This document shows positions 40,179 through 48,850 of a DNA stretch of 64,000 nucleotides, one piece after another. A program made the position numbers and the translations under genes. The notes under the pieces are model-generated. The model searched no databases. It saw only the letters and a program-made list of their open reading frames with translations, and had not been told where the DNA came from. The first letter of the stretch is position 1. Every line of letters starts with the position of its first letter. Source of the DNA: Verrucomicrobiales bacterium (GTDB lineage: Bacteria > Verrucomicrobiota > Verrucomicrobiia > Verrucomicrobiales > DEV007); NCBI GenBank assembly GCA_016795505.1, contig JAEUHH010000014.1, forward strand, positions 215,293-279,292. The letters run 5' to 3'.

Positions 40179-41213
40179 ATGATCGACACTTTCGCAGCAA
40201 ACCTTGAAGCTCGACTCCATCCCGGGGTGCCGGAGGCGCTCAAGCATCGCGAAATGTCGGAGTGGAATCTCATTTCCGACGGACGCAGGCTGGTTGGGAA
40301 GCGCCTCGAAGACCGGGTTGTAGCCGTGCACAAGTTGACCGGTTTGAGGGTTGTGCTGAGCGGAGCTATTCTGAGGAGGATCGAAATGTCATTCCCCAGG
40401 CTGGTGCCCCTGTGCCCGGAGCGTCAGTGTCGCAACGAGGCTGACATGAGCTTCCGCTGGGACAACCTGTTCGCGATTCTCGCGACCCTTGGTCCGAACA
40501 TGCGCGATAGGCATTTCACCTTCACACGCATCGATCTCGCGCTGACCTTGGATCTCAATCCTCGCCAAGTGCTGCCACTTCATCGCAACGCGAGGCACCG
40601 CCTCATTCGCCGCGAGACCGAGTGCTACTACAATGACCGTCCGGGTGTGGCACGAAAGGGGAAGGTCCCTTATCGCATGGACACGCTCAATTCAGTCGTC
40701 TTCAACGGATCCTACATGCGAATCAGCCTCTACGATAAGGTGTCCGAGGTCTGCAAATACCTGACCGAGGTCCCCGACTTTCCCACCGGTCTGCGCGTCG
40801 AAATACAGATAAAGCAAGCCCGGCGCATTGCTGCTCTGTTTGGAAAGAGACCTGGAACCTCTGTATCGATTACAGACCTGTCGCTGGCAAAATGCTACGG
40901 CGTTTACCGCGATATCCTCGGACGATTTGAAACTCCGAGAGGTCGCCGTCCGGCCAAGCTCGACCTGGCGGCCTGCCTCGCCATTCTTGAGCGACATCCA
41001 GAGAGCTGGCAGAATTTGAGTGGCATGCGCCCACTCGACGCCTACCGCCTCTTCAACAAAGTCGGTGATGAGCAGTTCCGGAGAATGCGGCGAGATGTAT
41101 CGGCGGTCGAGTTCGGGCTCGAAGGCTTTCTATGGTCAGATGTGCTGCCGGCGAATCGCCTCCCCGCAATGGTCGACATTGGCACGGCTGGTACCCCTTT
41201 GGCTACTCTCTAG
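40179..41213 (+). CDS. phage/plasmid replication initiator-like protein
   Basis: A 344-residue protein resembling the gpII/Rep replication proteins of filamentous phages and some plasmids. The pattern FTFTRIDLALTLDLNP (near residues 112-127), a later RISLYDKVSEVCKYL and LRVEIQIKQARRI with a downstream helical domain match the order of conserved segments in that family. These proteins nick and initiate replication of circular DNA; catalytic residues could not be fixed here. The small HTH gene with tandem leader repeats is just upstream, an arrangement seen in replication or maintenance modules. Function is inferred. Confidence 0.5.
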   Translation: MIDTFAANLEARLHPGVPEALKHREMSEWNLISDGRRLVGKRLEDRVVAVHKLTGLRVVLSGAILRRIEMSFPRLVPLCPERQCRNEADMSFRWDNLFAILATLGPNMRDRHFTFTRIDLALTLDLNPRQVLPLHRNARHRLIRRETECYYNDRPGVARKGKVPYRMDTLNSVVFNGSYMRISLYDKVSEVCKYLTEVPDFPTGLRVEIQIKQARRIAALFGKRPGTSVSITDLSLAKCYGVYRDILGRFETPRGRRPAKLDLAACLAILERHPESWQNLSGMRPLDAYRLFNKVGDEQFRRMRRDVSAVEFGLEGFLWSDVLPANRLPAMVDIGTAGTPLATL

Positions 41214-41326
41214 AATTCCATTGAACTTCCCACTGGTTGCCGATAACCGCCTCTCAATTACTAGTCCATTTCTTCGCGACTCTCCTCCATAAGCTCCCGC
41301 ATGCAGAGATGTCGATCTCCTTTCGA

Positions 41327-41440
41327 GACAAGGTGGGGAGCTTGCGACCCACCTTGTCGAGGGGGCCCACGGGTAAAGATGCCGGGAGCGACGAGGGCGA
41401 AGCCCGGAGGAGATCCCGAGCACCTTACACCTGGGCCCCC
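41327..41440. other. long structured palindromic region
   Basis: Two successive inverted repeats. The first is perfect: GACAAGGTGGG (41327-41337) with CCCACCTTGTC (41348-41358). The second is nested: GGGGGCCCA (41361-41369) with TGGGCCCCC (41432-41440), an imperfect middle stem (41370-41387 with 41414-41431), and the tip GGGC/GCCC around GAA (41395-41405). No coding frame is convincing. It could be a structured RNA, an element end or a recombination site. Confidence 0.6.
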
Positions 41441-41537
41441 GAGGCGCGGCACACGAATTCCACGTTGAGCTCACCCACCCGCGGAGCTCCATGCTCCTCC
41501 TCAAAGGGAGCTGTCACCCATCGTACCCAACGGCTCC

Positions 41538-41572
41538 ATGCTCCCTTGCCGGAGCATCTAAGCATGGGCAAG
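41538..41572 (+). other. mutually exclusive hairpins upstream of hipB
   Basis: ATGCTCC (41538-41544) pairs with GGAGCAT (41551-41557), leaving CTTGCC in the loop; the same CTTGCC (41545-41550) can instead pair with GGCAAG (41567-41572). Alternative pairing of this type occurs in attenuators, but no T tract is present, so the role is uncertain. Confidence 0.4.
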
Positions 41573-41588
41573 GCACATGTAAGGATTG

Positions 41589-41626
41589 CTAATTTAGACA
41601 AAACAAGCTAGTTTTGCTTGAATTAG
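41589..41626. promoter_or_regulatory. palindromic operator upstream of hipB
   Basis: An A+T-rich interrupted palindrome, CTAATTTAGACAAAAC on the left and GTTTTGCTTGAATTAG on the right, lies 8 bp before the hipB start codon. HipB-type antitoxins repress their own operon by binding such sites, so this is the probable autoregulatory operator. Confidence 0.6.
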
Positions 41627-41634
41627 AACTCACT

Positions 41635-41964
41635 ATGGGTCGAAAGGCGACAGTTCTGCTCCCCAAGCACGACCGGATGCTCTCCGAGGTCGGGGAACAC
41701 CTGCGTCTCGCCCGTCTCCGGCGGCGTCTCAGTGCCCAGCAGGTGGCGGACCGGGCTGGGATCAGTCGATCGACCCTCCAGAGCCTCGAGAAGGGCTCCT
41801 CAAGCACCTCCACGGGCAACCTGCTCCAGGTGCTCGTGGTGCTGGGGCTGGAGAAGGACTTCGCCACGCTCGCACTGGCCGATCCTCTCGGCCGCAAGCT
41901 GGAGGATGCCCGCCTCTCGGAATCTCGTCAGCGGGCTCCGAGGCGCAGGAAGGAGCCGTCATGA
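41635..41964 (+). CDS. hipB: HipB-type antitoxin, XRE-family HTH
   Basis: A 109-residue DNA-binding protein with an XRE helix-turn-helix at residues about 20-75 (GEHLRLARLRRRLSAQQVAD, then GISRSTLQSLEKG). Followed by hipA with a 4-bp ATGA overlap, it is the antitoxin and autorepressor of the pair. A TTG seven codons upstream (41614) is another possible start, but it lies within the operator palindrome. The C-terminus (SRQRAPRRRKEPS) is basic. Confidence 0.85.
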   Translation: MGRKATVLLPKHDRMLSEVGEHLRLARLRRRLSAQQVADRAGISRSTLQSLEKGSSSTSTGNLLQVLVVLGLEKDFATLALADPLGRKLEDARLSESRQRAPRRRKEPS

Positions 41965-43229
41965 GCCGCGAGGTCGAGATCTGGGCCGACTGGCACGAGC
42001 TCGGTGGAGCTTCCCTCATGGGTGTCCTGCGTGCCTCCGAGGCCCGGGGCAAGGAGGTCTTCGCCTTCGAGTATGACCACGGGTGGCTGAAGGGAGAGTC
42101 CTTTCGCGACCTCGATCCGGATCTGCAGCTCTACGAGGGACCGCAATACCTCGACGGAGAGCACCGCCCCAACTTCGGGCTGTTTCTGGACTCCTCGCCG
42201 GATCGGTGGGGGCGGCTGCTGATGCGGCGGAGGGAGGCGGCGCAGGCCCGATCCGAGGGCCGACCGGAGCGCCGGCTGCGGGAGATCGACTACCTGCTGG
42301 GGGTCCACGACGAGCAGAGGGTGGGAGGCCTGCGTTTCCGTGAGCTGGCCGTCGGAGATGCATGGCAATGTGCCGACCCCACCATGGTCACTCCACCCTG
42401 GACCTCTCTCCGCGAACTGGAGAACGCGAGCTGGCAGCTGCAGAGGGACGACGCCGAGGACGATCCTCACTACCGCCAGTGGTTGAGCCTGCTGATCGCC
42501 CCGGGTTCCTCCCTCGGGGGAGCACGCCCCAAGGCCGGGGTCCGGGATGAGCAGGGGGAGCTCTGGATCGCCAAGTTCCCCGGCCGCAACGACGAGCGGG
42601 ACATGGGTGCCTGGGAGATTGTGGCGCATCGACTGGCGAAGGAGGCGGGGGTGGAGGTGGCCGAGGCCCGGTTGGAGCGATTCGGGGCCCGGCAGCACAC
42701 CTTCCTCGTTCGCCGCTTCGATCGTGTCCCGGGTGCTCAGGGAGCTCGGCGGATCCATTTCGCCTCGGCGATGACCCTGCTCGGTCACAACGATGGTGCG
42801 GATCACACGGAAGGGGCAAGCTACCTCGAGCTGGCCGAGCTGATCATCCGGCAGGGGGCGGAACCTGAACGTGACCTCCGGGAGCTCTGGCGCCGCATCG
42901 TCTTCTCCATCGCGATCCGGAACACCGACGACCACCTTCGCAACCACGGTTTCCTGCTCACCCCGGGCGGTTGGCGGCTCTCGCCGGCCTTCGACCTCAA
43001 CGCGGACCCGGATGGCCGGGGTCTGAGCCTGAACATCACGGAGAACGACAACGCGCTCGACTTCGACGTGGCGCGTGAGGCGGCGGTTTACTTCCGTCTG
43101 GAGCCGCGGGAGGCCGGCAGAGTCATCGACCAGGTGTGGCGGGCGGTGGCAAAGTGGCGGGAGGTGGCTCTCGAGCTCGGGATCGGAAGGGCTGAAGTGG
43201 AATCGATGGCGGTGGCCTTCTCGGGTTGA
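41961..43229 (+). CDS. hipA: HipA-type serine/threonine kinase toxin
   Basis: A 422-residue HipA-family kinase. HipA toxins phosphorylate aminoacyl-tRNA synthetases (GltX in E. coli) and cause dormancy and persistence. Visible motifs: the phospho-loop SSLGGARPK (183-191), the ATP lysine in LWIAKFP (Lys205), FLVRRFDR, the catalytic IRNTDDHLRNHGFLL (Asp324 region, Asn328) and the magnesium-binding FDLN near residue 345. All key residues are present, so it should be active. Unlike two-part HipT systems, the N-terminal subdomain is included. Overlap with hipB implies coupled synthesis. Confidence 0.92.
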   Translation: MSREVEIWADWHELGGASLMGVLRASEARGKEVFAFEYDHGWLKGESFRDLDPDLQLYEGPQYLDGEHRPNFGLFLDSSPDRWGRLLMRRREAAQARSEGRPERRLREIDYLLGVHDEQRVGGLRFRELAVGDAWQCADPTMVTPPWTSLRELENASWQLQRDDAEDDPHYRQWLSLLIAPGSSLGGARPKAGVRDEQGELWIAKFPGRNDERDMGAWEIVAHRLAKEAGVEVAEARLERFGARQHTFLVRRFDRVPGAQGARRIHFASAMTLLGHNDGADHTEGASYLELAELIIRQGAEPERDLRELWRRIVFSIAIRNTDDHLRNHGFLLTPGGWRLSPAFDLNADPDGRGLSLNITENDNALDFDVAREAAVYFRLEPREAGRVIDQVWRAVAKWREVALELGIGRAEVESMAVAFSG

Positions 43230-43349
43230 GTGACGCTGAGGAAGCACTTCGGAAAACCTCCGTGTTGATCGACGACGCACTCGTGTAATTCGTGGGGTGC
43301 CTCACAAAATCTTGTGGCAGCTCCCGAATTTTCAGGAACACTGGGAAAC

Positions 43350-44885
43350 ATGGAAATTTCTATCCATGGTGTTGAAAAGAAGGTTCACGAATTCGGGGAT
43401 GCCATTGCCGCGCTTGCCAGACTCTCGGGGACTTCTGAAGTCTCGGCGGCGATCCAGTCCTGCAACTTCCTCGCCGCGCTGGCAGGACCGCGAGGCGGCC
43501 TGGTGGGCCTCGGGGGTGAGGTTCACCCGATCGGGACGAGCATGGTCAGCGTCGGTGGGGATTCTCCGGCGCAGGCTCGATTGACCGAGCTGCTCATCAG
43601 CCCTCTCCGATATCTCCAGGAGGATCTCGTCGAATACAACGGGCGGGTCGATCCCGGATGGTTGAGCAGGATGTCGACGATGCTGGCCGACCCGAATTTC
43701 TTCGATCACGGAGAGCGCCGACCGGTGCGCGAAGAGGAGCGTGTGGAGGCGGAGTTGCGGCATGTGGCGGGTCGGGCGGAAAAGTCGACCCAGGTCGTCT
43801 CCGAGAGCCACCCGCTGGATCGGCGGGCGGCATTCCGTCGGGAGCGGGAGCTGTCCGACGAGGAGCGCGACACCCGGGCGATGTTCGCCGCGATGTCTCC
43901 GCTGGCGAAGGTCGACTATGAGGGGATGATCCCCTTCAACGAGGCAAGGTGCCTGCGTGAGCCCCTCGTGCTGCTGGAGAGTCCGGACGCGAAGGTCCTG
44001 CTCCACGGGATGGGCCAGGTCGACCGGCAGTCACCGCTGGTCATCGATGCGGACGGTCGTCTCCTCGGCGGGATCTTCGGGAAGCCCCGTCACAAGGCGG
44101 CCGAGGTGATCGAGGGGTTCCTCACCGGACGGTGCACACGGGCAGTCGGCGGGGGAGGGGTGAGTCCCGGGCGCGGTGTCCTCCTTTCGGTCATCGACCG
44201 CGACCGCCTCGCCGGGTGGCTGGCGGGCTCGGGAACGAATGGCCACCTCTGCCGCGCCTTGCTGGCGGAGCCAGGGCAGCCGACAGGGGAGGGCGGGGCA
44301 GCTTGTGATCTGGAGTCGATGGAGAGGGGCTACACGCACTACCGGCAGACTGTCAGGAGCGTCCTGCGACTGCGCCGGCTCGACGCCCCCGGGGTTGCCC
44401 CCATCCTGGAGCCCCCGGTGGCGTTGGAGTTCTTCCGGAGACAGCGCGAGTTCCAGAACCGGATCGACGAGGTGGAGTCGTACCTCAAGTCCTTTGCGGC
44501 GAGCTTTATCTACCTCCCCGCCACGGCGCTGTGGTCGCTCCAGCACCTGTCGGCGGCGTCCGATGATCGGGAACTCGTCCCTCGGTCGTTCCATCTTGCG
44601 GAGGAGGCGATGCGGATGCACCTCGGCCTCATGAAGCAGGGGCTCGAGGCCGGACAGCTACAGTCGATGGAAGAGGACGGCCTGAACATGCTCCGCAAGC
44701 TCGCCCAATCCGAGCCGTGCCGAATCCGCGATCTCCTGAGGCGCTATGACATCCAGCGAAAGTCCCTTCACGAACCGGTGCTCGAACATCTGATCGAGAC
44801 GAACCGGGTCCGGAGAGTTCAGAAGGGGCTCCTTCAACTCACCGAGCAGGGGCGGCATGAGCTTGAGGCGATGAAGGTGAACTGA
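43350..44885 (+). CDS. DUF3987-like protein A, degenerate P-loop
   Basis: A 511-residue protein whose architecture parallels the intact DUF3987-like protein at 49618. An N-terminal helical region is followed, where the Walker A motif should be, by SMVSVGGDSPAQARLTELL (residues 64-82), lacking GK[S/T]. The central region has IDADGRLLGGIFGK and GVLLSVIDRDRLAGWLAG, matching the PxISVFW..PHRLDRFL region of the relative. A helical domain and C-terminal winged helix (IRDLLRRYDIQRKSLHEPVL) follow. DUF3987 proteins accompany replication modules of phages and plasmids. ATP binding is probably lost. ATG 43350 has GGGA upstream. 120 bp after hipA. Confidence 0.6.
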   Translation: MEISIHGVEKKVHEFGDAIAALARLSGTSEVSAAIQSCNFLAALAGPRGGLVGLGGEVHPIGTSMVSVGGDSPAQARLTELLISPLRYLQEDLVEYNGRVDPGWLSRMSTMLADPNFFDHGERRPVREEERVEAELRHVAGRAEKSTQVVSESHPLDRRAAFRRERELSDEERDTRAMFAAMSPLAKVDYEGMIPFNEARCLREPLVLLESPDAKVLLHGMGQVDRQSPLVIDADGRLLGGIFGKPRHKAAEVIEGFLTGRCTRAVGGGGVSPGRGVLLSVIDRDRLAGWLAGSGTNGHLCRALLAEPGQPTGEGGAACDLESMERGYTHYRQTVRSVLRLRRLDAPGVAPILEPPVALEFFRRQREFQNRIDEVESYLKSFAASFIYLPATALWSLQHLSAASDDRELVPRSFHLAEEAMRMHLGLMKQGLEAGQLQSMEEDGLNMLRKLAQSEPCRIRDLLRRYDIQRKSLHEPVLEHLIETNRVRRVQKGLLQLTEQGRHELEAMKVN

Positions 44886-44944
44886 GAGGTCTCCGATTTC
44901 CTCGCGTCTCAGGAACGTCAGTGAGGCAGCTGTGAATCGAGCCC

Positions 44945-45200
44945 GTGCAGACTGACAATCATCGGGCGGCGGAGGCATGCCAGGGGTTCTTCCATCGGAA
45001 CGGCCGCAATCATCCGATTCCACTGGAACTAGTTGGGTCCTTTTTGGGGGATTCGTGGCAGAGTTCCCGGACCTCCGTGGACCTGCTGCTGCAAAACGCT
45101 GCAAGAATGCAGTGGATCGAGGCAGAAGATGCCCGTGGGAGAAAATTGGATGCAATCGGAGCAGCCTCAGGGTTCCGCGAGCCACTTCTGGTCGATCACT
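44945..45200 (+). pseudogene. coding-like fragment, possible winged-helix remnant
   Basis: In a 372-bp gap, the frame opened by GTG 44945 reads like protein for about 85 codons, including PLELVGSFLGDSWQSSRTSV and DLLLQNAARMQWIEAEDARG, a pattern of a winged-helix C-terminus. The frame then runs out of phase into the metallophosphatase gene and loses character, so it is more likely a decayed fragment than a gene. Confidence is low. Confidence 0.25.
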
Positions 45201-45257
45201 TTGGCACTGACAACACTGACACCATGACTCACCCGAGCTTCTCGGATAAAATGCGTG

Positions 45258-45935
45258 ATGCCGACGACACCCCTCACCCTTGCCCTTCTGAGCGACACCC
45301 ACGGGCTCCACGCCCGGATGGAGCATCCGGTCCCCGAGGCCGATGTCCTCGTCCATGCCGGGGACTTCTGCGGACGCGGCCGGGATTCGGAGGTCCGCGA
45401 CTTCGCCAGCTGGATGGGAGCGATGCCGCACCGACACAAGCTCGTCGTTCCCGGCAACCACGACCGGCCCGTTGAGGAGGACGAACCCAGGTGCCGCCAA
45501 GTGTTTGCCGACCACGGCATCCGGCTCCTCATCAGCAAGTCCGTCGAGATCGAAGGGTTCCGCTTCTTCGGGTCGCCCTATACCCCGACCTTCTTCGACT
45601 GGCACTTCATGCGGGACCGTGGTCCGGCGATCCGGGCAGAGTGGGAGAAGATTCCCGAAGACGCCGACGTGGTCATCACCCACGGACCACCCTACGGACA
45701 CGGGGATCTTGCCCCGCCTTGGAAAGGCGAACCGGCCCGCCATGTCGGCTGCTTTGAACTGCTCAACCGGCTCCGGACCGTCGGGCCCCGCCTCAACGTC
45801 TTCGGCCACATCCACGACGGCCACGGGATCACGATCTCGGACGAGATTCCCGGAACGACCTTCGTGAACGCCTCCATCTGCACCGAGGCCTACCGGCCGT
45901 CGAACCGACCGTGGCGATTCGAGTTGACCCGGTGA
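45258..45935 (+). CDS. calcineurin-like metallophosphatase
   Basis: A 225-residue soluble metallophosphoesterase with the complete set of metal-binding blocks: LLSDTHG, VHAGDFCGRG, VVPGNHDR, ITHGPPYG and VFGHIHDGHG. The compact form resembles the MPPED/239AB-type group, which hydrolyse phosphodiesters including cyclic nucleotides; the substrate is unknown. ATG 45258 is chosen (a GTG lies one codon upstream). It sits between DUF3987-like A and the fic gene in a region rich in toxin-antitoxin and element genes. Confidence 0.88.
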   Translation: MPTTPLTLALLSDTHGLHARMEHPVPEADVLVHAGDFCGRGRDSEVRDFASWMGAMPHRHKLVVPGNHDRPVEEDEPRCRQVFADHGIRLLISKSVEIEGFRFFGSPYTPTFFDWHFMRDRGPAIRAEWEKIPEDADVVITHGPPYGHGDLAPPWKGEPARHVGCFELLNRLRTVGPRLNVFGHIHDGHGITISDEIPGTTFVNASICTEAYRPSNRPWRFELTR

Positions 45936-46072
45936 GCGGCGGGAGCGGGGATGCAACGGAGGGGAGAGCCCCGGTGGATGGAGAGCGTTCGTTGCGTCAC
46001 CAAAGAGGGGATTCGGACGGCCTCGGAGGCGGAGTTTGCCGGAATCGGCCCGGCCAGTGGCGTCCGGTAGGT

Positions 46073-47158
46073 TCAGCGCTTCGCCGGGCGGTAATGAGCA
46101 CCTCGCCCCTTCCCGTGAAGCTCCGCGAACCCGGCTTCGACCAGCTCGGCGAACTTGCCCTTGAGCGTGTTTCGGTTGGCTCCGAGAGCCTCGACGGCTT
46201 CGGCGACGGAGAGCGTGTCCCGGCTGCCGAGCAGCGCGAACAACCTGCCTGCCAGCGGGGACATCTCCTCGGGCAGGGACGGCCGAACCAGCGCCGGGGA
46301 TTGCGGGAATTGCGTCAGACGCTCGCGCAGCCTTTCGATCTGCGTTCTCATCGCCCGTAGGAAGAAGAGCAGCCAGGATTCCCAATCCGCCGCCTCGCCC
46401 TGGAAGGAGGTCTGGGTGCGCCGCAGGGCCAGGTAGTAGGCCTCCTTGTTGTGCTCGACCACGCTCTCTAACGAACTGTAGGAGGCGTGGGCGTAGCCGG
46501 CGCGGAGCAGTTGTAAGTTGGTCAGCACGCGCGAGAGACGCCCGTTGCCGTCTTGGAAAGGGTGGATGGCGAGAAACACGACCTGAAACACGGCGATCCT
46601 CAGCAGCGGATGAAGCTCGCCCTCCCGTTCCTCCTTCGCGTGCCAGCCCAGCAGTTGCTCCATGAGCCGCGGGGTGTCGAAGGGCGCCGCCGTCTCGAAC
46701 ACGATTCCGATCTGGTGGCCTTCCGCGTCGAAGGCCGCCACATGATTGGGCAGCGTCTTCCATCCGCCGCGATGCCGCTCGTCCTTGACGCTGAACGTGA
46801 GCAGATCGCGATGCAACTGGAGCAGGATGCCCTCGGTGAGCGGCAGATCCCGCCAAGCGGTCTGGACCGTGTTCATCACATGGGCATAACCGCCCACCTC
46901 CTGCTCGTCACGGGACTGGAAGGACTCGGCCTGGAGGTTGCCCAGCAGTCTTTCGACCTCCCCGTCGCTGAGCTTGGCACCCTCGATCCGGGTTGAGGAA
47001 CCCACGCTCTCGATGGTGGCGATCCGGCGGAGTGATTGGAGTTTTTCGGGACCAAGATGACCCATGGCCCGCCACTCACCCTTGAACTCGTCGATGCCGG
47101 CGATGAGCCTGAGCATCTCGTTGGTGGGCTGGAGAACGGGAGGAAGCGGGAGATGCAT
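46073..47158 (-). CDS. Fic family protein, class II (N-terminal inhibitory helix)
   Basis: A 361-residue Fic-domain protein that would transfer AMP or another nucleotide to target proteins. The inhibitory motif STRIEG (Ser55-Gly60, consensus S/T-x-x-x-E-G/N) lies N-terminal to the Fic core, and the active-site loop HPFQDGNGRLSR (His199-Arg210) is intact. A winged-helix at the C-terminus (LSVAEAVEALGANRNTLKGK) is typical of the large DUF4172/Fic_N-Fic subgroup. Residue Glu59 should block the gamma-phosphate site until released. Start 47158 (MHLPLPPV) is used; an ATG at 47197 would overlap the small upstream frame. Confidence 0.9.
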   Translation of the reverse strand: MHLPLPPVLQPTNEMLRLIAGIDEFKGEWRAMGHLGPEKLQSLRRIATIESVGSSTRIEGAKLSDGEVERLLGNLQAESFQSRDEQEVGGYAHVMNTVQTAWRDLPLTEGILLQLHRDLLTFSVKDERHRGGWKTLPNHVAAFDAEGHQIGIVFETAAPFDTPRLMEQLLGWHAKEEREGELHPLLRIAVFQVVFLAIHPFQDGNGRLSRVLTNLQLLRAGYAHASYSSLESVVEHNKEAYYLALRRTQTSFQGEAADWESWLLFFLRAMRTQIERLRERLTQFPQSPALVRPSLPEEMSPLAGRLFALLGSRDTLSVAEAVEALGANRNTLKGKFAELVEAGFAELHGKGRGAHYRPAKR

Positions 47159-47177
47159 GAAAGGAGGATACCTCCAA

Positions 47178-47345
47178 TTACACCTGATTCCATCCATTAA
47201 TATCCATTTTGACCCATTTGAGGGAGGTTGGGAGCTCCCGCTCGAAGGTGCGGCTGAGATAATTGGCGGTTTCGCCGAGATCCCCCGAGATCACCGCGCT
47301 GTCGTCGACCCGGTAAAGTGGCTGGCCGATCCTCTCTTTTGTCAC
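47178..47345 (-). CDS. candidate 55-aa protein upstream of fic
   Basis: A short frame with GTG start at 47345 and TAA at 47178-47180 reads MTKERIGQPLYRVDDSAVIS, then GDLGETANYLSRTFERELPT and SLKWVKMDINGWNQV. The residue pattern looks protein-like and its stop lies 19 bp before the fic start, with GGAGG in between. Small antitoxins such as VbhA precede fic genes, but this frame has no S/T-x-x-x-E-G motif, and the Fic protein already carries its own. It could also be the tail of a lost gene. Confidence 0.35.
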   Translation of the reverse strand: MTKERIGQPLYRVDDSAVISGDLGETANYLSRTFERELPTSLKWVKMDINGWNQV

Positions 47346-47410
47346 CGAGTGATTCCAGTTCGTGAATTTTCAATGGAAATTCTGGAAACTCGGGGAACAC
47401 TCGGCAATGG

Positions 47411-48775
47411 ATGTGCGCCTCCATCCAGATCCCGGACTTTCTCGCTCCCGATGAGTCGGTGAGGGAGATCGGTGCGTTCCGCCTTCTGGGTGTCTTCGAA
47501 CTTGTCGATCGGTTTGCGAGGGAATTCCAGATCGACCAGGAGATCGCCTTCACCTCCCTGCTGGCCGGGTTCGCCCATTCGATGGGAGCGGCTTACGAGA
47601 TGGACAGCAGCCTGGGAAAGATCCGGGCACCGTTCTCGCTGCTGCTGGTGACGCCGGAATCCGACGCGGTCTGGTCCCGGGCCCCGGTCCGGTTCCTGGT
47701 CGAGGACTTCGAAACCTCGATGCGGATCTTCGCCGGCCTCGTCCTCCCCAAGGAGAACAAGGGAGGGCCCGACCCGGAGGACGCTCCAGCGCACCCTGAG
47801 GCGACTCGAGTCGCCAAGACGGCCGAGATGGCGAGATCGGTCTATGCCGACAAGGTTTCGGAGCGCCTCGTCACCTCCTCCCTGGTCGCGCCGTTCCTGC
47901 GGGCGCCTTTCGACCATCACGTGTTGCTGACCAACCCGCATCCCGGCCTGGGTCGCGCGATGCGCCTCTTGTCTTCCGGGGAGAAAATCCGGCTGGAGCA
48001 GGCCCTGAGCTCTAGCACGCCGGTGCGTCAGGGGCCTGAGGAAAACTCCGGCGCGGTGCCCGCCTTCTATTGGCAGGTAGACCGGCGCGAGGCCCGTCGG
48101 TTCCTCGGGGAGAACCCCTGGTTCGCCGGGCTGCCGTTCCTGATGTTGGAGTCGGCGACACCGGGAATCTTGACCCTCGATCCCGACAAGGGTTGTGGCG
48201 GGGAAATCCAGCGCCGATGCCTGGATCTGTTCGTGGCACGACACCAGACCATGCGACGGCCCTGCGTTTTTTCCGCGAAAGCTCGCCCCTTCGAGGTAGT
48301 GCGGGAGTTCCTCGCGGTCGCGCAGAATAGGGAAAACGAATCCGCGCGCCCCTCTCCGGTCGCTCCGGGCCGGGTGGCCCAGATGGCGCTGCGCTTGGCG
48401 CTCCTGTTCACCGTGCTCGACGAAAAGCCGGAGCCGGACCAGGTGGCCGCGTTCATGGGCCTCGAACTCGCCAAGCGACTGCATGTCCGGCACCTGAAGA
48501 CCTTGGCGACGTTTCTCCCGGTCCCTCCGAGCGAGGTATCGGTCACGGAAGGGCTGACGGTTTGGGAGCGAAAGATCTTCTTCCGGATTTGCGAGCAGCC
48601 CGGTCTTTCGGCCTCGGAGCTCGGGCGCACTTTCCGACGGCTGAGAAAGCCGGAGCGGGACGAGGCGTTGACCGGCCTGCTGCGCCGGGGACTCGTCGGG
48701 CTGAGAGACGGCAAGCTCTATCGGAAGGAGACCCGTGGGAACCACCTCGCCCCAGACGTTCCCCTGCCCGGTTAG
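47411..48775 (+). CDS. DUF3987-like protein B, degenerate P-loop
   Basis: A 454-residue protein with the layout of the DUF3987-like protein at 49618: N-terminal helical segment (FTSLLAGFAHSMGAAYEMD), a strand and loop at the Walker A position reading SLLLVTPESDAVWSRA (residues 76-91) with no GK[S/T], and a central region with YWQVDRREARRFLGE. It ends in a winged-helix domain (ERKIFFRICEQPGLSASELG). Loss of the P-loop suggests a structural or regulatory role. ATG 47411 follows a leader containing GAATTTTCA and GGGGAACACTCGG that recalls the leader of protein A. The 118-aa gene follows after 75 bp. Confidence 0.55.
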   Translation: MCASIQIPDFLAPDESVREIGAFRLLGVFELVDRFAREFQIDQEIAFTSLLAGFAHSMGAAYEMDSSLGKIRAPFSLLLVTPESDAVWSRAPVRFLVEDFETSMRIFAGLVLPKENKGGPDPEDAPAHPEATRVAKTAEMARSVYADKVSERLVTSSLVAPFLRAPFDHHVLLTNPHPGLGRAMRLLSSGEKIRLEQALSSSTPVRQGPEENSGAVPAFYWQVDRREARRFLGENPWFAGLPFLMLESATPGILTLDPDKGCGGEIQRRCLDLFVARHQTMRRPCVFSAKARPFEVVREFLAVAQNRENESARPSPVAPGRVAQMALRLALLFTVLDEKPEPDQVAAFMGLELAKRLHVRHLKTLATFLPVPPSEVSVTEGLTVWERKIFFRICEQPGLSASELGRTFRRLRKPERDEALTGLLRRGLVGLRDGKLYRKETRGNHLAPDVPLPG

Positions 48776-48850
48776 GCTCCCGGGCTTGCCTTCCACGAAC
48801 GATCGAAACCTTCTGAAATGCTGAATTCCTGAACTCCCGAACCCAAACTG

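Noticed and set aside
41361..41440. Large hairpin considered as group II intron domain V or an integron attC site
   Set aside because: No reverse transcriptase or integron integrase nearby and the sequence does not match the conserved domain V pattern.
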